Part shown: positions 34,581 to 42,929 of the stretch, in pieces
Numbering within the stretch: position 1 is the first letter of the stretch
Layout of the letters: each line of letters opens with the position of its first letter
Assembly (NCBI GenBank): GCA_035465395.1
Contig: DATHRK010000032.1
Coordinates: 1-64,000 of the forward strand
Direction of reading: 5' to 3'
Origin: DATHRK01 sp035465395
GTDB taxonomy: Bacteria > Gemmatimonadota > Gemmatimonadetes > Longimicrobiales > RSA9
Length of the DNA: 64,000 bases
The notes under the pieces: generated by a model
The model's database searches: none
What the model was told of the DNA's origin: nothing
Seen by the model: only the letters and a program-made list of their open reading frames with translations
Made by a program: the position numbers and the translations under genes

Positions 34581-35218
34581 GCGGCGGGCGGGGGCCGCTC
34601 CCCCGGCTGCACGTCGTAACGACCGACGAGGTTGCCGGGGCGGCCGGCTTCCTGGACGCCGCCACGGAGGTCTTCGAGGCCGGCGGCCCGCGCGTGGCGC
34701 TCCATTTGCGGCATCGGACTGCGGACGCCCGGCTCTATCGCCAGGCGGAGGAGCTGGGCCGGGTGGCGGGGGAGACGCGGTCGTTGCTGCTCATCAGCCG
34801 CCGCGCCGACATCGCGCTGGCGGCGGGAGCGGACGGTGTGCAGCTGGGGACGGGCGCGCTGCCTGCCGGGCATGTGCGGGCGTTGCTGGGCCCCGCGGCC
34901 TGGCTGGGCGTGTCGATCCACGGCGCCGAGGAGGCGCCCGCGGCGGGGGGCGCGGCGGACTACGCGATGCTGGGCGCGGTCTACGCGACTCCCTCTCACA
35001 CGGGCCGGACGCCGCTCGGCGCGGAGGAGCTGCGGCGGGTGGCCCGCCGCACGGCCCTGCCGGTGATCGCGATCGGAGGGATCGGCTCGCGCCGGGTGGC
35101 CGCGTGCCTGCGGGCCGGGGCGTACGGGGTGGCTGTGGTGCGCGCCGCATGGGCGACGCCACGCCCGGGCCGGGCGGTCGAGGAGCTACTGGAGAGCCTG
35201 GAGGACGCGGTACCATGA
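34577..35218 (+). CDS. tenI: ThiE-fold protein, probably thiazole tautomerase TenI
   Basis: The 213-residue TIM-barrel protein belongs to the ThiE/TenI family: ADGVQLGTGALP, GVSIHGAEEA, PVIAIGGIGSRRV. In thiamine-phosphate synthases the strand after the helix reads NDR and the next motif HLGQxD, supplying magnesium aspartates for pyrophosphate. Here they read LLISRR (71-76) and QLGTGALP (89-96), so both aspartates are missing. His115 in the GVSxH motif, which TenI uses for tautomerising the thiazole, is kept. With thiS and thiG immediately downstream in ATGA coupling, as in tenI-containing thiamine operons, TenI is the better call; standard pipelines would say ThiE. Confidence 0.75.
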   Translation: MSGGRGPLPRLHVVTTDEVAGAAGFLDAATEVFEAGGPRVALHLRHRTADARLYRQAEELGRVAGETRSLLLISRRADIALAAGADGVQLGTGALPAGHVRALLGPAAWLGVSIHGAEEAPAAGGAADYAMLGAVYATPSHTGRTPLGAEELRRVARRTALPVIAIGGIGSRRVAACLRAGAYGVAVVRAAWATPRPGRAVEELLESLEDAVP

Positions 35219-35433
35219 CCGATGCTGAGACGATCACCGTCGTCGTGAACGGATCCCCCCGCGAGCTGCCCGGCGGTCGGACGGTCGCGGGCATTCTGGA
35301 CGTGCTCGATCTCCATCCGGGGCTCGTGGTGGTCGAACGGAACGGGGACATCCTGCGGCGGGCGGCGTACGCCGAGGTGCCGGTGCAGGACGGCGACCGT
35401 CTGGAGCTCGTGCACTTCGTGGGAGGAGGCTGA
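35215..35433 (+). CDS. thiS: Sulfur carrier protein ThiS
   Basis: ThiS is a ubiquitin-like protein whose C-terminal glycine is thiocarboxylated and gives sulfur to ThiG. The 72-residue product has VVVNGSPRELPGGRTV, then LVVVERNGDIL and ends HFVGGG, so the required Gly-Gly tail is present (with one extra Gly as in many relatives). The ATG at 35215 overlaps the upstream stop. The adenylating enzyme ThiF and the glycine oxidase ThiO or tyrosine lyase ThiH are not in the window. Confidence 0.93.
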   Translation: MTDAETITVVVNGSPRELPGGRTVAGILDVLDLHPGLVVVERNGDILRRAAYAEVPVQDGDRLELVHFVGGG

Positions 35434-35440
35434 CGCAAGC

Positions 35441-36259
35441 ATGGCGAACGCGGAGGTAGAGGCGCGGCCCGGGACCGAGGCCGCGTCCGGAGAGGCGCTG
35501 ACCGTAGGGGGACTGACCCTCCGGTCGCGCCTCATCGTGGGGACGGGGAAGTACGCCGACAACGCCACCATGGCGTCGGCGATCGCGGCGTCCGGTGCCG
35601 ACATGGTCACGGTCGCCGTGCGCCGCGTGGACCTCGACCGCTCGCGGGAGGAGGGGGTGCTGTTCCACCTCGATCCCGAACGCTACCACCTGCTGCCGAA
35701 CACGGCCGGCTGCTACGACGTGCAGGACGCCCTCCGCTACGCGCGACTCGGGCGCGCGGCGGGCCTCAGCGACCTCGTGAAGCTCGAGGTCATCGGCGAC
35801 GAGCGCACCCTGCTTCCGGACGTCGTCGCGACGCTGGAGGCGGCCCGGACGCTGGTCGCGGAGGGCTTCCAGGTGCTGGCCTACACGAACGAGGACGTCG
35901 TTACCGCGCTGCGGCTCGAGGACGCCGGGTGCGCCGCGGTCATGCCTCTGGCGAGCCCGATAGGGAGCGGCCTGGGGCTCATCAATCCCTACTACATCCG
36001 CGAGATGAAGCGCCGCCTGTCGGTCCCGGTCATCGTCGATGCGGGGGTCGGGACGGCCTCCGACGCCTGCCAGACGATGGAACAGGGCGTCGACGGCGTG
36101 CTCATGAACACCGCGATCGCCGAGGCGCGGGATCCGGTGCGCATGGCGCACGCGATGCGACTCGCCGTCGAGGCCGGACGCGACGCCTGGAGGGCCGGAC
36201 GCATGCCCCGTCGCGAGTGGGCCGTGCCCTCCTCGCCCGCGGAGGGGATGGTCGACTGA
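35441..36259 (+). CDS. thiG: Thiazole synthase ThiG
   Basis: ThiG condenses deoxyxylulose phosphate, dehydroglycine and ThiS sulfur into the thiamine thiazole. The 272-residue TIM barrel shows LIVGTGKY, VTVAVRRVDL, LLPNTAGCYD, the Schiff-base lysine in LVKLEVIGD (Lys114), VMPLASPIGSGLG and VDAGVGTASDA. It has a 20-residue N-terminal extension compared with typical ThiG. A GGAGG lies 7 bases upstream. The stop lies in a CTGA overlap with the proposed start of rsmB. Confidence 0.95.
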   Translation: MANAEVEARPGTEAASGEALTVGGLTLRSRLIVGTGKYADNATMASAIAASGADMVTVAVRRVDLDRSREEGVLFHLDPERYHLLPNTAGCYDVQDALRYARLGRAAGLSDLVKLEVIGDERTLLPDVVATLEAARTLVAEGFQVLAYTNEDVVTALRLEDAGCAAVMPLASPIGSGLGLINPYYIREMKRRLSVPVIVDAGVGTASDACQTMEQGVDGVLMNTAIAEARDPVRMAHAMRLAVEAGRDAWRAGRMPRREWAVPSSPAEGMVD

Positions 36260-37596
36260 GCCGCACCGGGCGCGGGCCCGCGAGCGACGCCCGGAAGCGG
36301 GCGCTGCAGGTGGTGCGCGACGTTTCGCGGGGCCGGATGCTGGACCGCGCCGCCGAACGGCGGTTCGCGAACCTGCCGGCGCGCGAGCGAGCGTGGGCCA
36401 CGGAGGCCGCGTACGGGACGATCCGACTGCGCGGGCGTTTGGATGCCCTGCTGCGCCCCTACGTCGCGGATCGGAAGCTGGACGACGTCGTCCGGGACGT
36501 GCTGCGGCTGGGCGCCTACCAGCTCACGGAGATGGGGGGCGTGCCCGACTACGCCGCCGTTTCCGCAACCGTGGATCTGGCGCGGGAGGCTGGCCGGGGG
36601 CGGGCATCGGGGCTCGTCAACGCCGTGCTGAAGCGGCTCGCGGCCGACGGAAGCGACGCGGAGCGGGCACCGGAGCCGCCGGCCCCAGATCCCCTGGACG
36701 CCCTCGCGGACCGGGGATCGCACCCGCGTTGGCTCCTCGAACGCTGGGAGGACCGCCACGGTCCGGCGGCCACCGCGGCGCTCGTCGAGGCGAACAACCG
36801 TCGCCCCGAGCTGTATCTCCGCCTGGTGGGGATCCCACGCGACGACGCGATCCGGCGCCTCGCCGAGGCGGGGATCAGAGCCGGTCCCGTGCCGCTGGAG
36901 GCGCGATCGTTGCGCCTGGAGGCCGGGAGCGACCCGGTCGCGGCGCTGGCGGCGGTTCCAGCCGTCGTACAGGATCCGGCGGCCTCGGCCGTCGTCCGGT
37001 ACGCGGACGTGCCCGCCGGGGCGCTCGTCGCGGATCTGTGCGCTGCACCCGGTGGCAAGAGCCTGGCGCTCGTGGACCTCGGCGCCGGCCGGGTCGTGTC
37101 GTTCGATCGATCCGCCGAGCGCCTGCGGCGGCTGCGTGACAACGCGCGGCGCGTGGCCGGGGTCGCCGGGGGCTCACCGTTGCCGCTGTGCCTCGCGGTC
37201 GCCGACGCCCGGCACCCCGCGTTGCTCGGCGCCGACGTGGTGCTAGTGGACGCACCGTGCACGGGCACGGGCACGTTTCGCCGCCATCCCGACGGGCGCT
37301 GGCGGATCGGGCCGGACGATCTCGCGTCGCTCGTTCGCCTCCAGAAGCGTATCCTGAGGGCCGCGGCAAAGGCGGTGGCCCCGGGGGGGCTGCTGGTCTA
37401 CGCCACGTGTTCGCTGGAACCGGAGGAGAACGAGGACCAGGTGGAGCGCTTTCTCCAAGAGCACCCCGACTTCGAAGTCGCGCCGCCCACCGCGCCGATG
37501 CCGATCCCCCACGCGGGCGGGTCCGCGTTGCGGATCCTGCCGCACGAGCACGGCGTGGACGGGGCGTTCGCGGTCCGCATGCGCAGGGCGCGATGA
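36256..37596 (+). CDS. rsmB: 16S rRNA (cytosine-967-C5)-methyltransferase RsmB
   Basis: RsmB methylates C967 of 16S rRNA. The N-terminal NusB-like domain (ARKRALQVVRDVSRG, AYQLTEMGGVPDYAAV) is followed by the SAM domain: ADLCAAPGGKS, VSFDRSAERL, LVDAPCTGTGTFRRHPDGRW with the first active Cys and YATCSLEPEENE with the catalytic Cys. No ATG, GTG or TTG lies near the expected N-terminus. A CTG at 36256, inside the thiG stop as CTGA and eight bases after GGAGGGG, gives 446 residues in the normal range. The other option is a GTG at 36217 with no ribosome-binding site. Confidence 0.88.
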   Translation: MSRTGRGPASDARKRALQVVRDVSRGRMLDRAAERRFANLPARERAWATEAAYGTIRLRGRLDALLRPYVADRKLDDVVRDVLRLGAYQLTEMGGVPDYAAVSATVDLAREAGRGRASGLVNAVLKRLAADGSDAERAPEPPAPDPLDALADRGSHPRWLLERWEDRHGPAATAALVEANNRRPELYLRLVGIPRDDAIRRLAEAGIRAGPVPLEARSLRLEAGSDPVAALAAVPAVVQDPAASAVVRYADVPAGALVADLCAAPGGKSLALVDLGAGRVVSFDRSAERLRRLRDNARRVAGVAGGSPLPLCLAVADARHPALLGADVVLVDAPCTGTGTFRRHPDGRWRIGPDDLASLVRLQKRILRAAAKAVAPGGLLVYATCSLEPEENEDQVERFLQEHPDFEVAPPTAPMPIPHAGGSALRILPHEHGVDGAFAVRMRRAR

Positions 37597-38321
37597 TCCT
37601 GGGAGACTCGATCCGGCGTCGCTCAGGGCGGCGCGCGCGTCCGCGTGACGAAAGCGGCACCGGTCTCGGGCCTCGGGCCCGTCTCGCGCTGGTCACGGTC
37701 GCGATCGCCATCGCCGGCTTCTTCGCAGCCTACCTGTTCGCGACGTTCGTCCTCTACCCGCCGTCCGAGGCGCTGGGCGAGGCCATCGAGGTGCCCGACC
37801 TGGTCGGCATGTCGGTCGAAGAGGCGAGGGAGGTGCTGCGCAACGCAGGCCTCGCCGTCGACGACGAGGTGCCGATCCCGGACGCGGACCGGACGCGGGG
37901 GGGGATCGTCGCTCAGAGCCCGCTGGGCGGCCAGGCATTGCGCCCGGGCGGTGGAGTGCGGCTCGCGGTGAGCGCCGGACCACCGCGGCTGCGTGTGCCC
38001 AACCTGCTCGGCTTCGAGGAAGCGACCGCGGTAGCCGTCCTGGAACGGGCGGGCTTCCAGGTGGAGCGCTCGCGTGAGATCGCCGACGAGCCCGCAGGCC
38101 GCGTGGCGCGCATCCAGCCTGCGCCGGGCTCGGAGCAGGAGATCCCGGCCACCATCGTGCTGATCATAAGCACGGGCCCACCGGATCAGGTCACGGAGGA
38201 CACCTCGGGAGTGGGTGCGGAGCCCGGCGCGGAAGCACAGGGCGATGCCGGAGGTCCTACGGGCGCTGCAGAGGACGCAGGGGGGCCGGACGCGCCGGAG
38301 ACCGGAAGCGGGCGCCGATGA
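37593..38321 (+). CDS. Membrane-anchored protein with two PASTA domains
   Basis: The 242-residue protein has an arginine-rich cytoplasmic tail, one membrane helix at about 30-55, then PASTA domains at about 66-130 (EVPDLVGMSVEEAREVLRNAGL) and 132-198 (RVPNLLGFEEATAVAVLERAGF), and a low-complexity acidic C-terminus. PASTA domains bind peptidoglycan fragments in Ser/Thr kinases and PBPs, but neither a kinase nor a transpeptidase is attached here. The position directly after rsmB is conserved in some phyla. ATGA overlaps occur at both ends. Confidence 0.85.
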   Translation: MILGDSIRRRSGRRARPRDESGTGLGPRARLALVTVAIAIAGFFAAYLFATFVLYPPSEALGEAIEVPDLVGMSVEEAREVLRNAGLAVDDEVPIPDADRTRGGIVAQSPLGGQALRPGGGVRLAVSAGPPRLRVPNLLGFEEATAVAVLERAGFQVERSREIADEPAGRVARIQPAPGSEQEIPATIVLIISTGPPDQVTEDTSGVGAEPGAEAQGDAGGPTGAAEDAGGPDAPETGSGRR

Positions 38322-38887
38322 GGCGGGTCGCGGGCATCGCGTTCCTGCTGGGCGTCGTGGCGCTGCTGGCGGCCGTGGCCCTGCGCGTCGGCGCACCGGC
38401 GCCCGACGCGCACGCCGACCACGCCCCGGATGCGGCGATGGGTCCGACGCACGCCCGCATGGCGGCCACGTACGCGGCGCCCACGATCGAGGGTGACACG
38501 ATCGCCCTCGCGGACCTTCGCGGCAGCGTGGTGGTGGTCAACCTGTGGGCGACGTGGTGCCATCCGTGCGTGAAGGAGCTGCCCTCGCTGGAGCGCCTGC
38601 AAGCGTCGCTGGAGAACGAGGGGCTCCGCGTGCTGGCCGTCAACGTCGACCGGCTGCCCGAATCACGGGCCGCAGAGGAAGTTGCGCGTTTCATGGACGA
38701 GATCGGGGTCGACCTGACCGTCCTGCTGGACCCCGCGGGCAGGGCCGAGACCGCCTTCGGGGCCCTGGGCCTGCCCACCACCGTCGTCATCGACCGGGAC
38801 GGCGGCATGGCGTACCGCCGGCTCGGCGCGGGGGATTGGGATCTGCCGCCCCTGCGCGACCACGTCGTCGCGGCGCTGGAGCGATGA
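38318..38887 (+). CDS. TlpA/ResA-like periplasmic thioredoxin
   Basis: The 189-residue protein has an N-terminal membrane anchor (residues 5-24) and a thioredoxin domain from about 55: VVVNLWATWCHPCVKELPSL with the CxxC pair, a cis-Pro in GLPTTVVID. Such TlpA/ResA proteins are periplasmic thiol reductants for cytochrome c maturation or general disulfide reduction; the CHPC active site fits either. No cytochrome biogenesis genes lie in the window. It is coupled by ATGA overlaps to the PASTA gene and to ybbR. Confidence 0.87.
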   Translation: MRRVAGIAFLLGVVALLAAVALRVGAPAPDAHADHAPDAAMGPTHARMAATYAAPTIEGDTIALADLRGSVVVVNLWATWCHPCVKELPSLERLQASLENEGLRVLAVNVDRLPESRAAEEVARFMDEIGVDLTVLLDPAGRAETAFGALGLPTTVVIDRDGGMAYRRLGAGDWDLPPLRDHVVAALER

Positions 38888-39603
38888 GCTTCGTCCAGCT
38901 GCGCGCGTGGGTCACCCACAACTGGGCGCTCAAGCTCACCGCGCTGGCGCTTTCCGTGGCGCTGTGGTTCGCCGTCCGTGCGGAGACCATCACGCGTGGC
39001 TCGATCACCAACGTGCCCGTCGTCGTCGACCTCACCGCCGAGGGCTGGGTGCTCTCCGGCCCTCCGTCACCCGACACCGTCGAGGTCGAGTTCGAGGGCC
39101 CCGTGCGGGAGCTCGTGTCCCTCGGCATCGATCCGCCCCGCGTCCTGGTGTCGCTCGACGCCGTCGACGACACCGTGATCACGCGTCCGCTGGAACTGCG
39201 CCTCCTCGACTACGAGAGGGGGGAAAGGCCCGACGCGACGCGCCCCGTGGACATCCGGCCGAGCACCGTGAGCCTGCGTCTGGACCGCATCGTGACCCGG
39301 CTGGTCCCCGTCGCCGTGCCCCTCGCGGGGCGGCTGCCCGAGGGGCTGCGGCTGCTGCGTCCGCCGGCGCCCGACCCCGCGCGGGTCAGCGTCAGTGGCC
39401 CCTCGCGCCGGGTCAACGCGATCGACTCCATCCGGGTCGCCGCGATCGACCTCGGGGCGCTCACCGAGGACGCGGTGGTCGAGGTCCCGCTGGACACCGC
39501 GGCCCTCGCTCCGGTGGGGGTCGCCCCGGCGCGGGTGACGGTCCGCTTCACGATCGGCGCCGACGGGGAGGGGGAACCGGGTCGGCCCGCCCCTCCGCCA
39601 TGA
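38884..39603 (+). CDS. YbbR-domain protein
   Basis: The 239-residue product has one N-terminal membrane helix in the YbbR-typical setting NWALKLTALALSVALWFAVRAE, followed by two to three YbbR repeats with patterns such as VPVVVDLTAEGWVLSG and PPSPDTVEVEFEGPVRELVSL. In Firmicutes the YbbR protein (CdaR) regulates the diadenylate cyclase CdaA. No cyclase gene sits beside it here, so a c-di-AMP link is only possible. ATGA overlaps join it to tlpA-like and tsaD genes. Confidence 0.83.
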   Translation: MSFVQLRAWVTHNWALKLTALALSVALWFAVRAETITRGSITNVPVVVDLTAEGWVLSGPPSPDTVEVEFEGPVRELVSLGIDPPRVLVSLDAVDDTVITRPLELRLLDYERGERPDATRPVDIRPSTVSLRLDRIVTRLVPVAVPLAGRLPEGLRLLRPPAPDPARVSVSGPSRRVNAIDSIRVAAIDLGALTEDAVVEVPLDTAALAPVGVAPARVTVRFTIGADGEGEPGRPAPPP

Positions 39604-40697
39604 GCGTGGCTGCCCGGCGGGGTGGCGGGGGAGACGCGGGCGGTGCGGCGGAGGGAAGGGCTGCCGACCTCGTGTTGGGTGTCGAGACGTCCTGCGATGA
39701 GACCTCGGCCGCGGTACTGGGGCCCGACGACGCCCTGCTCGGGCACGTCATCCTGACGCAGGACGAGCACCGTGTGTGGGGCGGCGTCGTACCGGAGATC
39801 GCCTCCCGGGCGCACCTGCGGGTCCTCGACGACGTGGTCGACGGAGCGCTGTCCGAAGCCGGCGCGCGCATCGACGAGATCGACCTGTTCGGCGTGACCG
39901 CCGGGCCCGGGCTGATCGGCGCTCTGCTCGTGGGCGTGGAATGGACCAAGGCAGCGGCCTGGGCGCTGTCCCGGCCGGTCGTGGGGGTGCACCACATGGA
40001 GGGGCACCTGTTTGCGGCGGCGCTTTCGGAACCCCCGGCGCATCCTCCCTTCGTCGCGCTGCTCGTTTCTGGCGGGCACACGCAGCTCCTCTGGGTGCCC
40101 CGCTGGGGCTCCTACAGGCTCCTGGGCCAGACCCGCGACGACGCCGCGGGCGAGGCATTCGACAAAGTGGCGCGGCTGCTCGACCTGCCGTTTCCGGGCG
40201 GCGCACACGTCGAGCGCCTGGCCGCGTCCGGGGACCCGGCGGCGTTCGCGTTTCCGCGCCCGATGACAGGCCGCAAGGCCGCGGCAGATGGACGCTTCGA
40301 CTTCTCCTTCAGCGGCCTGAAGACCGCCGTCGCGCTCGTCGTCGAGGAACTGCGCGACCGGGGGGAGCTCGATCCGGCGGCCCGCGCCGACGTGGCCGCG
40401 TCCTTCCAGGCGGCGGTGATCGATGTCCTGGTCGAGAAGTCGTTGGCGGCCGTGCGGCAGGCCGGCTGCCGCCGGCTGGTCATCGGCGGCGGCGTCGCGG
40501 CGAGCGCGGCGTTGCGCGGCGCGCTGACCGCGGCCCTGGAGGGCGGCGAGGTGTACTACCCGCCGCCGCGGTTGGCCACCGACAACGCGGCGATGATCGC
40601 CCGCGCGGCGCGTTTCCGCTTCGCGGCGGATGGCCCGTCCCCCGCCGACATGACCGCCGACGCGGGGATGCCGATGCCGGGCCTCGAGGCGGCATGA
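39600..40697 (+). CDS. tsaD: tRNA N6-threonylcarbamoyladenosine transferase TsaD
   Basis: TsaD transfers threonylcarbamoyl to A37 of ANN-decoding tRNAs, working with TsaB, TsaE and TsaC. The 365-residue enzyme has LGVETSCDETSAAVL, the metal histidines in HHMEGHLFAA (His132, His136), LVSGGHTQLL, the DEAAGEAFDK-like RDDAAGEAFDKVARLL and FSFSGLKTA, ending with VYYPPPRLATDNAAMIA. A 22-residue Gly/Ala-rich N-terminal extension precedes the fold. The other Tsa genes are outside the window. Start and stop overlap neighbours as ATGA. Confidence 0.95.
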   Translation: MSVAARRGGGGDAGGAAEGRAADLVLGVETSCDETSAAVLGPDDALLGHVILTQDEHRVWGGVVPEIASRAHLRVLDDVVDGALSEAGARIDEIDLFGVTAGPGLIGALLVGVEWTKAAAWALSRPVVGVHHMEGHLFAAALSEPPAHPPFVALLVSGGHTQLLWVPRWGSYRLLGQTRDDAAGEAFDKVARLLDLPFPGGAHVERLAASGDPAAFAFPRPMTGRKAAADGRFDFSFSGLKTAVALVVEELRDRGELDPAARADVAASFQAAVIDVLVEKSLAAVRQAGCRRLVIGGGVAASAALRGALTAALEGGEVYYPPPRLATDNAAMIARAARFRFAADGPSPADMTADAGMPMPGLEAA

Positions 40698-41569
40698 TGG
40701 CCTCGCAGGACAAGACGACGCTGCGCATCCTGCACGTCAGCGACCTCCACTTCGGCCCGCCGTACGTGCCGGACGTCGGGGAGGCGTTGCTGACCAGCGC
40801 GGCGTCCCTCGGCGCCGACGTCATCGTCGCCTCCGGCGACTTCACACAGCGGGCCAAGGCCAAGCAGTTCCAGGAGGCCAGGGCCTTCCTCGACCGGCTG
40901 CCCGAGGCCGATCTCGTCGTCGTCCCCGGCAACCACGACGTGCCCCTGTACCGAGTGCTCGAGCGGCTCACCGCGCCGCTCGCGAACTACCGGCGCTACA
41001 TCCACCCGGAGCTGGATTGGGTCCTGGAGCGTGAAGACGCCGTGATCGCGGCGCTCGACTCGACGAGCCCGCTGCGCCACATCACCAACGGCCGGATCAG
41101 CGAGGACCAGCTGGCGTTCTGCGAGCGCGCGTTCGCGGCGGCCGGAGACCGCGCCCGGGTCGTCGTCGCGCACCACCACTTCGCTCCCGCGCCCGACTAC
41201 GAGAAGGCCGAGGTGATGCCGGACGCGCGGGCGGCGCTGGACCGGTTCACCGCGATGCGCGTGGACCTCATCCTCGGCGGCCACCTGCATCGCGGATACA
41301 TCGGCAACTCCCTCGATGTGTACGCCGGCGCCGACAGCGACCACGGCATCATCATCATCCAGTCCGGCACCACGACCTCGCGTCGGGGCCGGGCTCGCGA
41401 GGCCGAGAAGAACAGCTTCAACGTGGTGGTCGTGGGCGCGGGCGACGTGCGCGTCACGCACTTCATGTACTTCGAGTCCGCCGGGGGATTCGAGCCGATC
41501 AGCGAGCACCGCTTCCCCCGCCCCGGACTCGGCTTCTTCGGCGCCGCGGACGCGGCGAGGATCGCGTGA
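40694..41569 (+). CDS. Calcineurin-like metallophosphoesterase
   Basis: The 291-residue cytoplasmic protein has the complete metallophosphoesterase set: HVSDLHFG, VASGDFTQ, VVPGNHDVP, VVAHHHF and LILGGHLHRG, binding two metals. It resembles CpdA/Icc-type phosphodiesterases, but substrate cannot be predicted and many such proteins are not cAMP specific. The ATG at 40694 lies in the tsaD stop; a second ATG follows at once. The stop overlaps the next start (GTGA). Confidence 0.87.
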   Translation: MMASQDKTTLRILHVSDLHFGPPYVPDVGEALLTSAASLGADVIVASGDFTQRAKAKQFQEARAFLDRLPEADLVVVPGNHDVPLYRVLERLTAPLANYRRYIHPELDWVLEREDAVIAALDSTSPLRHITNGRISEDQLAFCERAFAAAGDRARVVVAHHHFAPAPDYEKAEVMPDARAALDRFTAMRVDLILGGHLHRGYIGNSLDVYAGADSDHGIIIIQSGTTTSRRGRAREAEKNSFNVVVVGAGDVRVTHFMYFESAGGFEPISEHRFPRPGLGFFGAADAARIA

Positions 41570-42792
41570 CCGAGCCCGAAGCGCCGGAGGGGGAGCGCCG
41601 CGCCCCGCCGCCCGCCCAAGGCCGAGGCGCGGAAGAGCGGCGGAGGACCCGCTATCGCCGGTGGGCCGCTTTCGGAGGCCTGCTCGCGGTCGCCCTGGCG
41701 GCGACCGCCATCGCGGTGGCGAGCCGGACCGGTTTCGGCCAGGAGCGGCTGCGCGGGGCCACCGTGGACTGGCTGACCTCGCGTTTCCCGGGCCGGATCA
41801 CCATCGGCAGCCTGACCAGCGAGTCGAGCCTGCTCGGCACGATGACGCTCCGGGACGTGTCCATCGCCGACCCGGGCGGCCGGCCGTTCCTCGACGTCGA
41901 CGTGGCGGTGATCTCCTACGACTGGCGCACCCTCGTCTCGGGGCGGGTGGTGCTGGACGACGTCGAGATCGACGGCGCCCGCGTGATCATCGAGCGCCTG
42001 CCCGGTTGGGAAGAGTGGAACTACGAACGCGCGTTCCGCGGCGACCCGTCCGATCCGGCGGACACGACACGGACCCTCGTCGACCTGTACGATGTGTCGG
42101 TATCCGACGCGACGGTCGTCGTGCGGATGCCGTGGGAGTCCGACGGGGCCGACTCCGCTCGCGTCCTGATCGAGCAGACGCCGGAAGGCCCGGTGCGCGC
42201 GTTCTCCTTCCAGAACCTGTCGCTGCGCGCCCCGCGCGTCCTGGCCGAGACACCCCGCGAGCCCGGCCGCCTCATCGAGGTCGCCGATTTGGCGGCCGAC
42301 GTCTACGTGTGGGACGAGCCGGCGCGCGTCCGCGCCGCGCGCGGCACGGTGACCGTCCGGGACTCCATCGTGACGCTGGACCTGGATCGGGTCGACCTGC
42401 CCGGGTCGCGGCTCTCCGTGATCGGCCGGGTCGTCCTGGGCGACGGTGGGTTGCGGCCCGACGTGCGCGTGCGCGGGGAGCGGCTGGACCTGGCGGACCT
42501 GGGGTGGCTCCACCCGTCGCTGCCACCCGAGGGCAGCGGCACGGGTTCGATCGACATCCGCTCCATCGGCCCGTCGCGCTACGCCTGGTTCGGCGAGGAC
42601 CTGGACGTGCGCACCCCCGACACCCACGTGGAGGGCACGCTGGGGCTGGTGACCGGAGACACGCTCTACTTCAGCCGGCTCGATCTCGCAGCCGATCCGT
42701 TCGACCTGGAGACGTTGGAACGGCTCCTGCCGGTAGATCTGCCGCTGGATGGCCTCGAGGCCTCGACGTTGCGCATCGACGACGGGCGCTGA
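41566..42792 (+). CDS. Short AsmA/TamB-like protein
   Basis: The 408-residue protein has a basic cytoplasmic N-terminus, a membrane helix at about 33-53, and then the N-terminal segment of AsmA/TamB-type proteins: ITIGSLTSESSLLGTMTLRDVSIADPGGRPFLDVDVAVISYDW, followed by YDVSVSDATVVV and further beta-strand repeats. Full TamB proteins exceed 1000 residues and end in a DUF490 domain, absent here. It is either a compact AsmA-like bridge protein for lipid transport or a truncated TamB. It closes the overlap-linked operon; htpX follows after 137 bases. Confidence 0.72.
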   Translation: MTEPEAPEGERRAPPPAQGRGAEERRRTRYRRWAAFGGLLAVALAATAIAVASRTGFGQERLRGATVDWLTSRFPGRITIGSLTSESSLLGTMTLRDVSIADPGGRPFLDVDVAVISYDWRTLVSGRVVLDDVEIDGARVIIERLPGWEEWNYERAFRGDPSDPADTTRTLVDLYDVSVSDATVVVRMPWESDGADSARVLIEQTPEGPVRAFSFQNLSLRAPRVLAETPREPGRLIEVADLAADVYVWDEPARVRAARGTVTVRDSIVTLDLDRVDLPGSRLSVIGRVVLGDGGLRPDVRVRGERLDLADLGWLHPSLPPEGSGTGSIDIRSIGPSRYAWFGEDLDVRTPDTHVEGTLGLVTGDTLYFSRLDLAADPFDLETLERLLPVDLPLDGLEASTLRIDDGR

Positions 42793-42929
42793 AGGGCGCC
42801 ACCCCGGATCGCGGCGTTCCGGGAAGGGTAACCATGGCGGAGGCGGCCCTTTCGGGCGACGCCCGTGGAGCCCGCGTCCGACGCGGAGCGCGCTGGGCCG
42901 ACGCTCCCATCAAACCGGAGATTTCGAGC

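Noticed and set aside
30506..42792. Riboswitch (TPP) ahead of tenI-thiS-thiG
   Set aside because: The genes start inside the fmt stop, leaving no leader where an aptamer could fold, and no TPP-box text was found.
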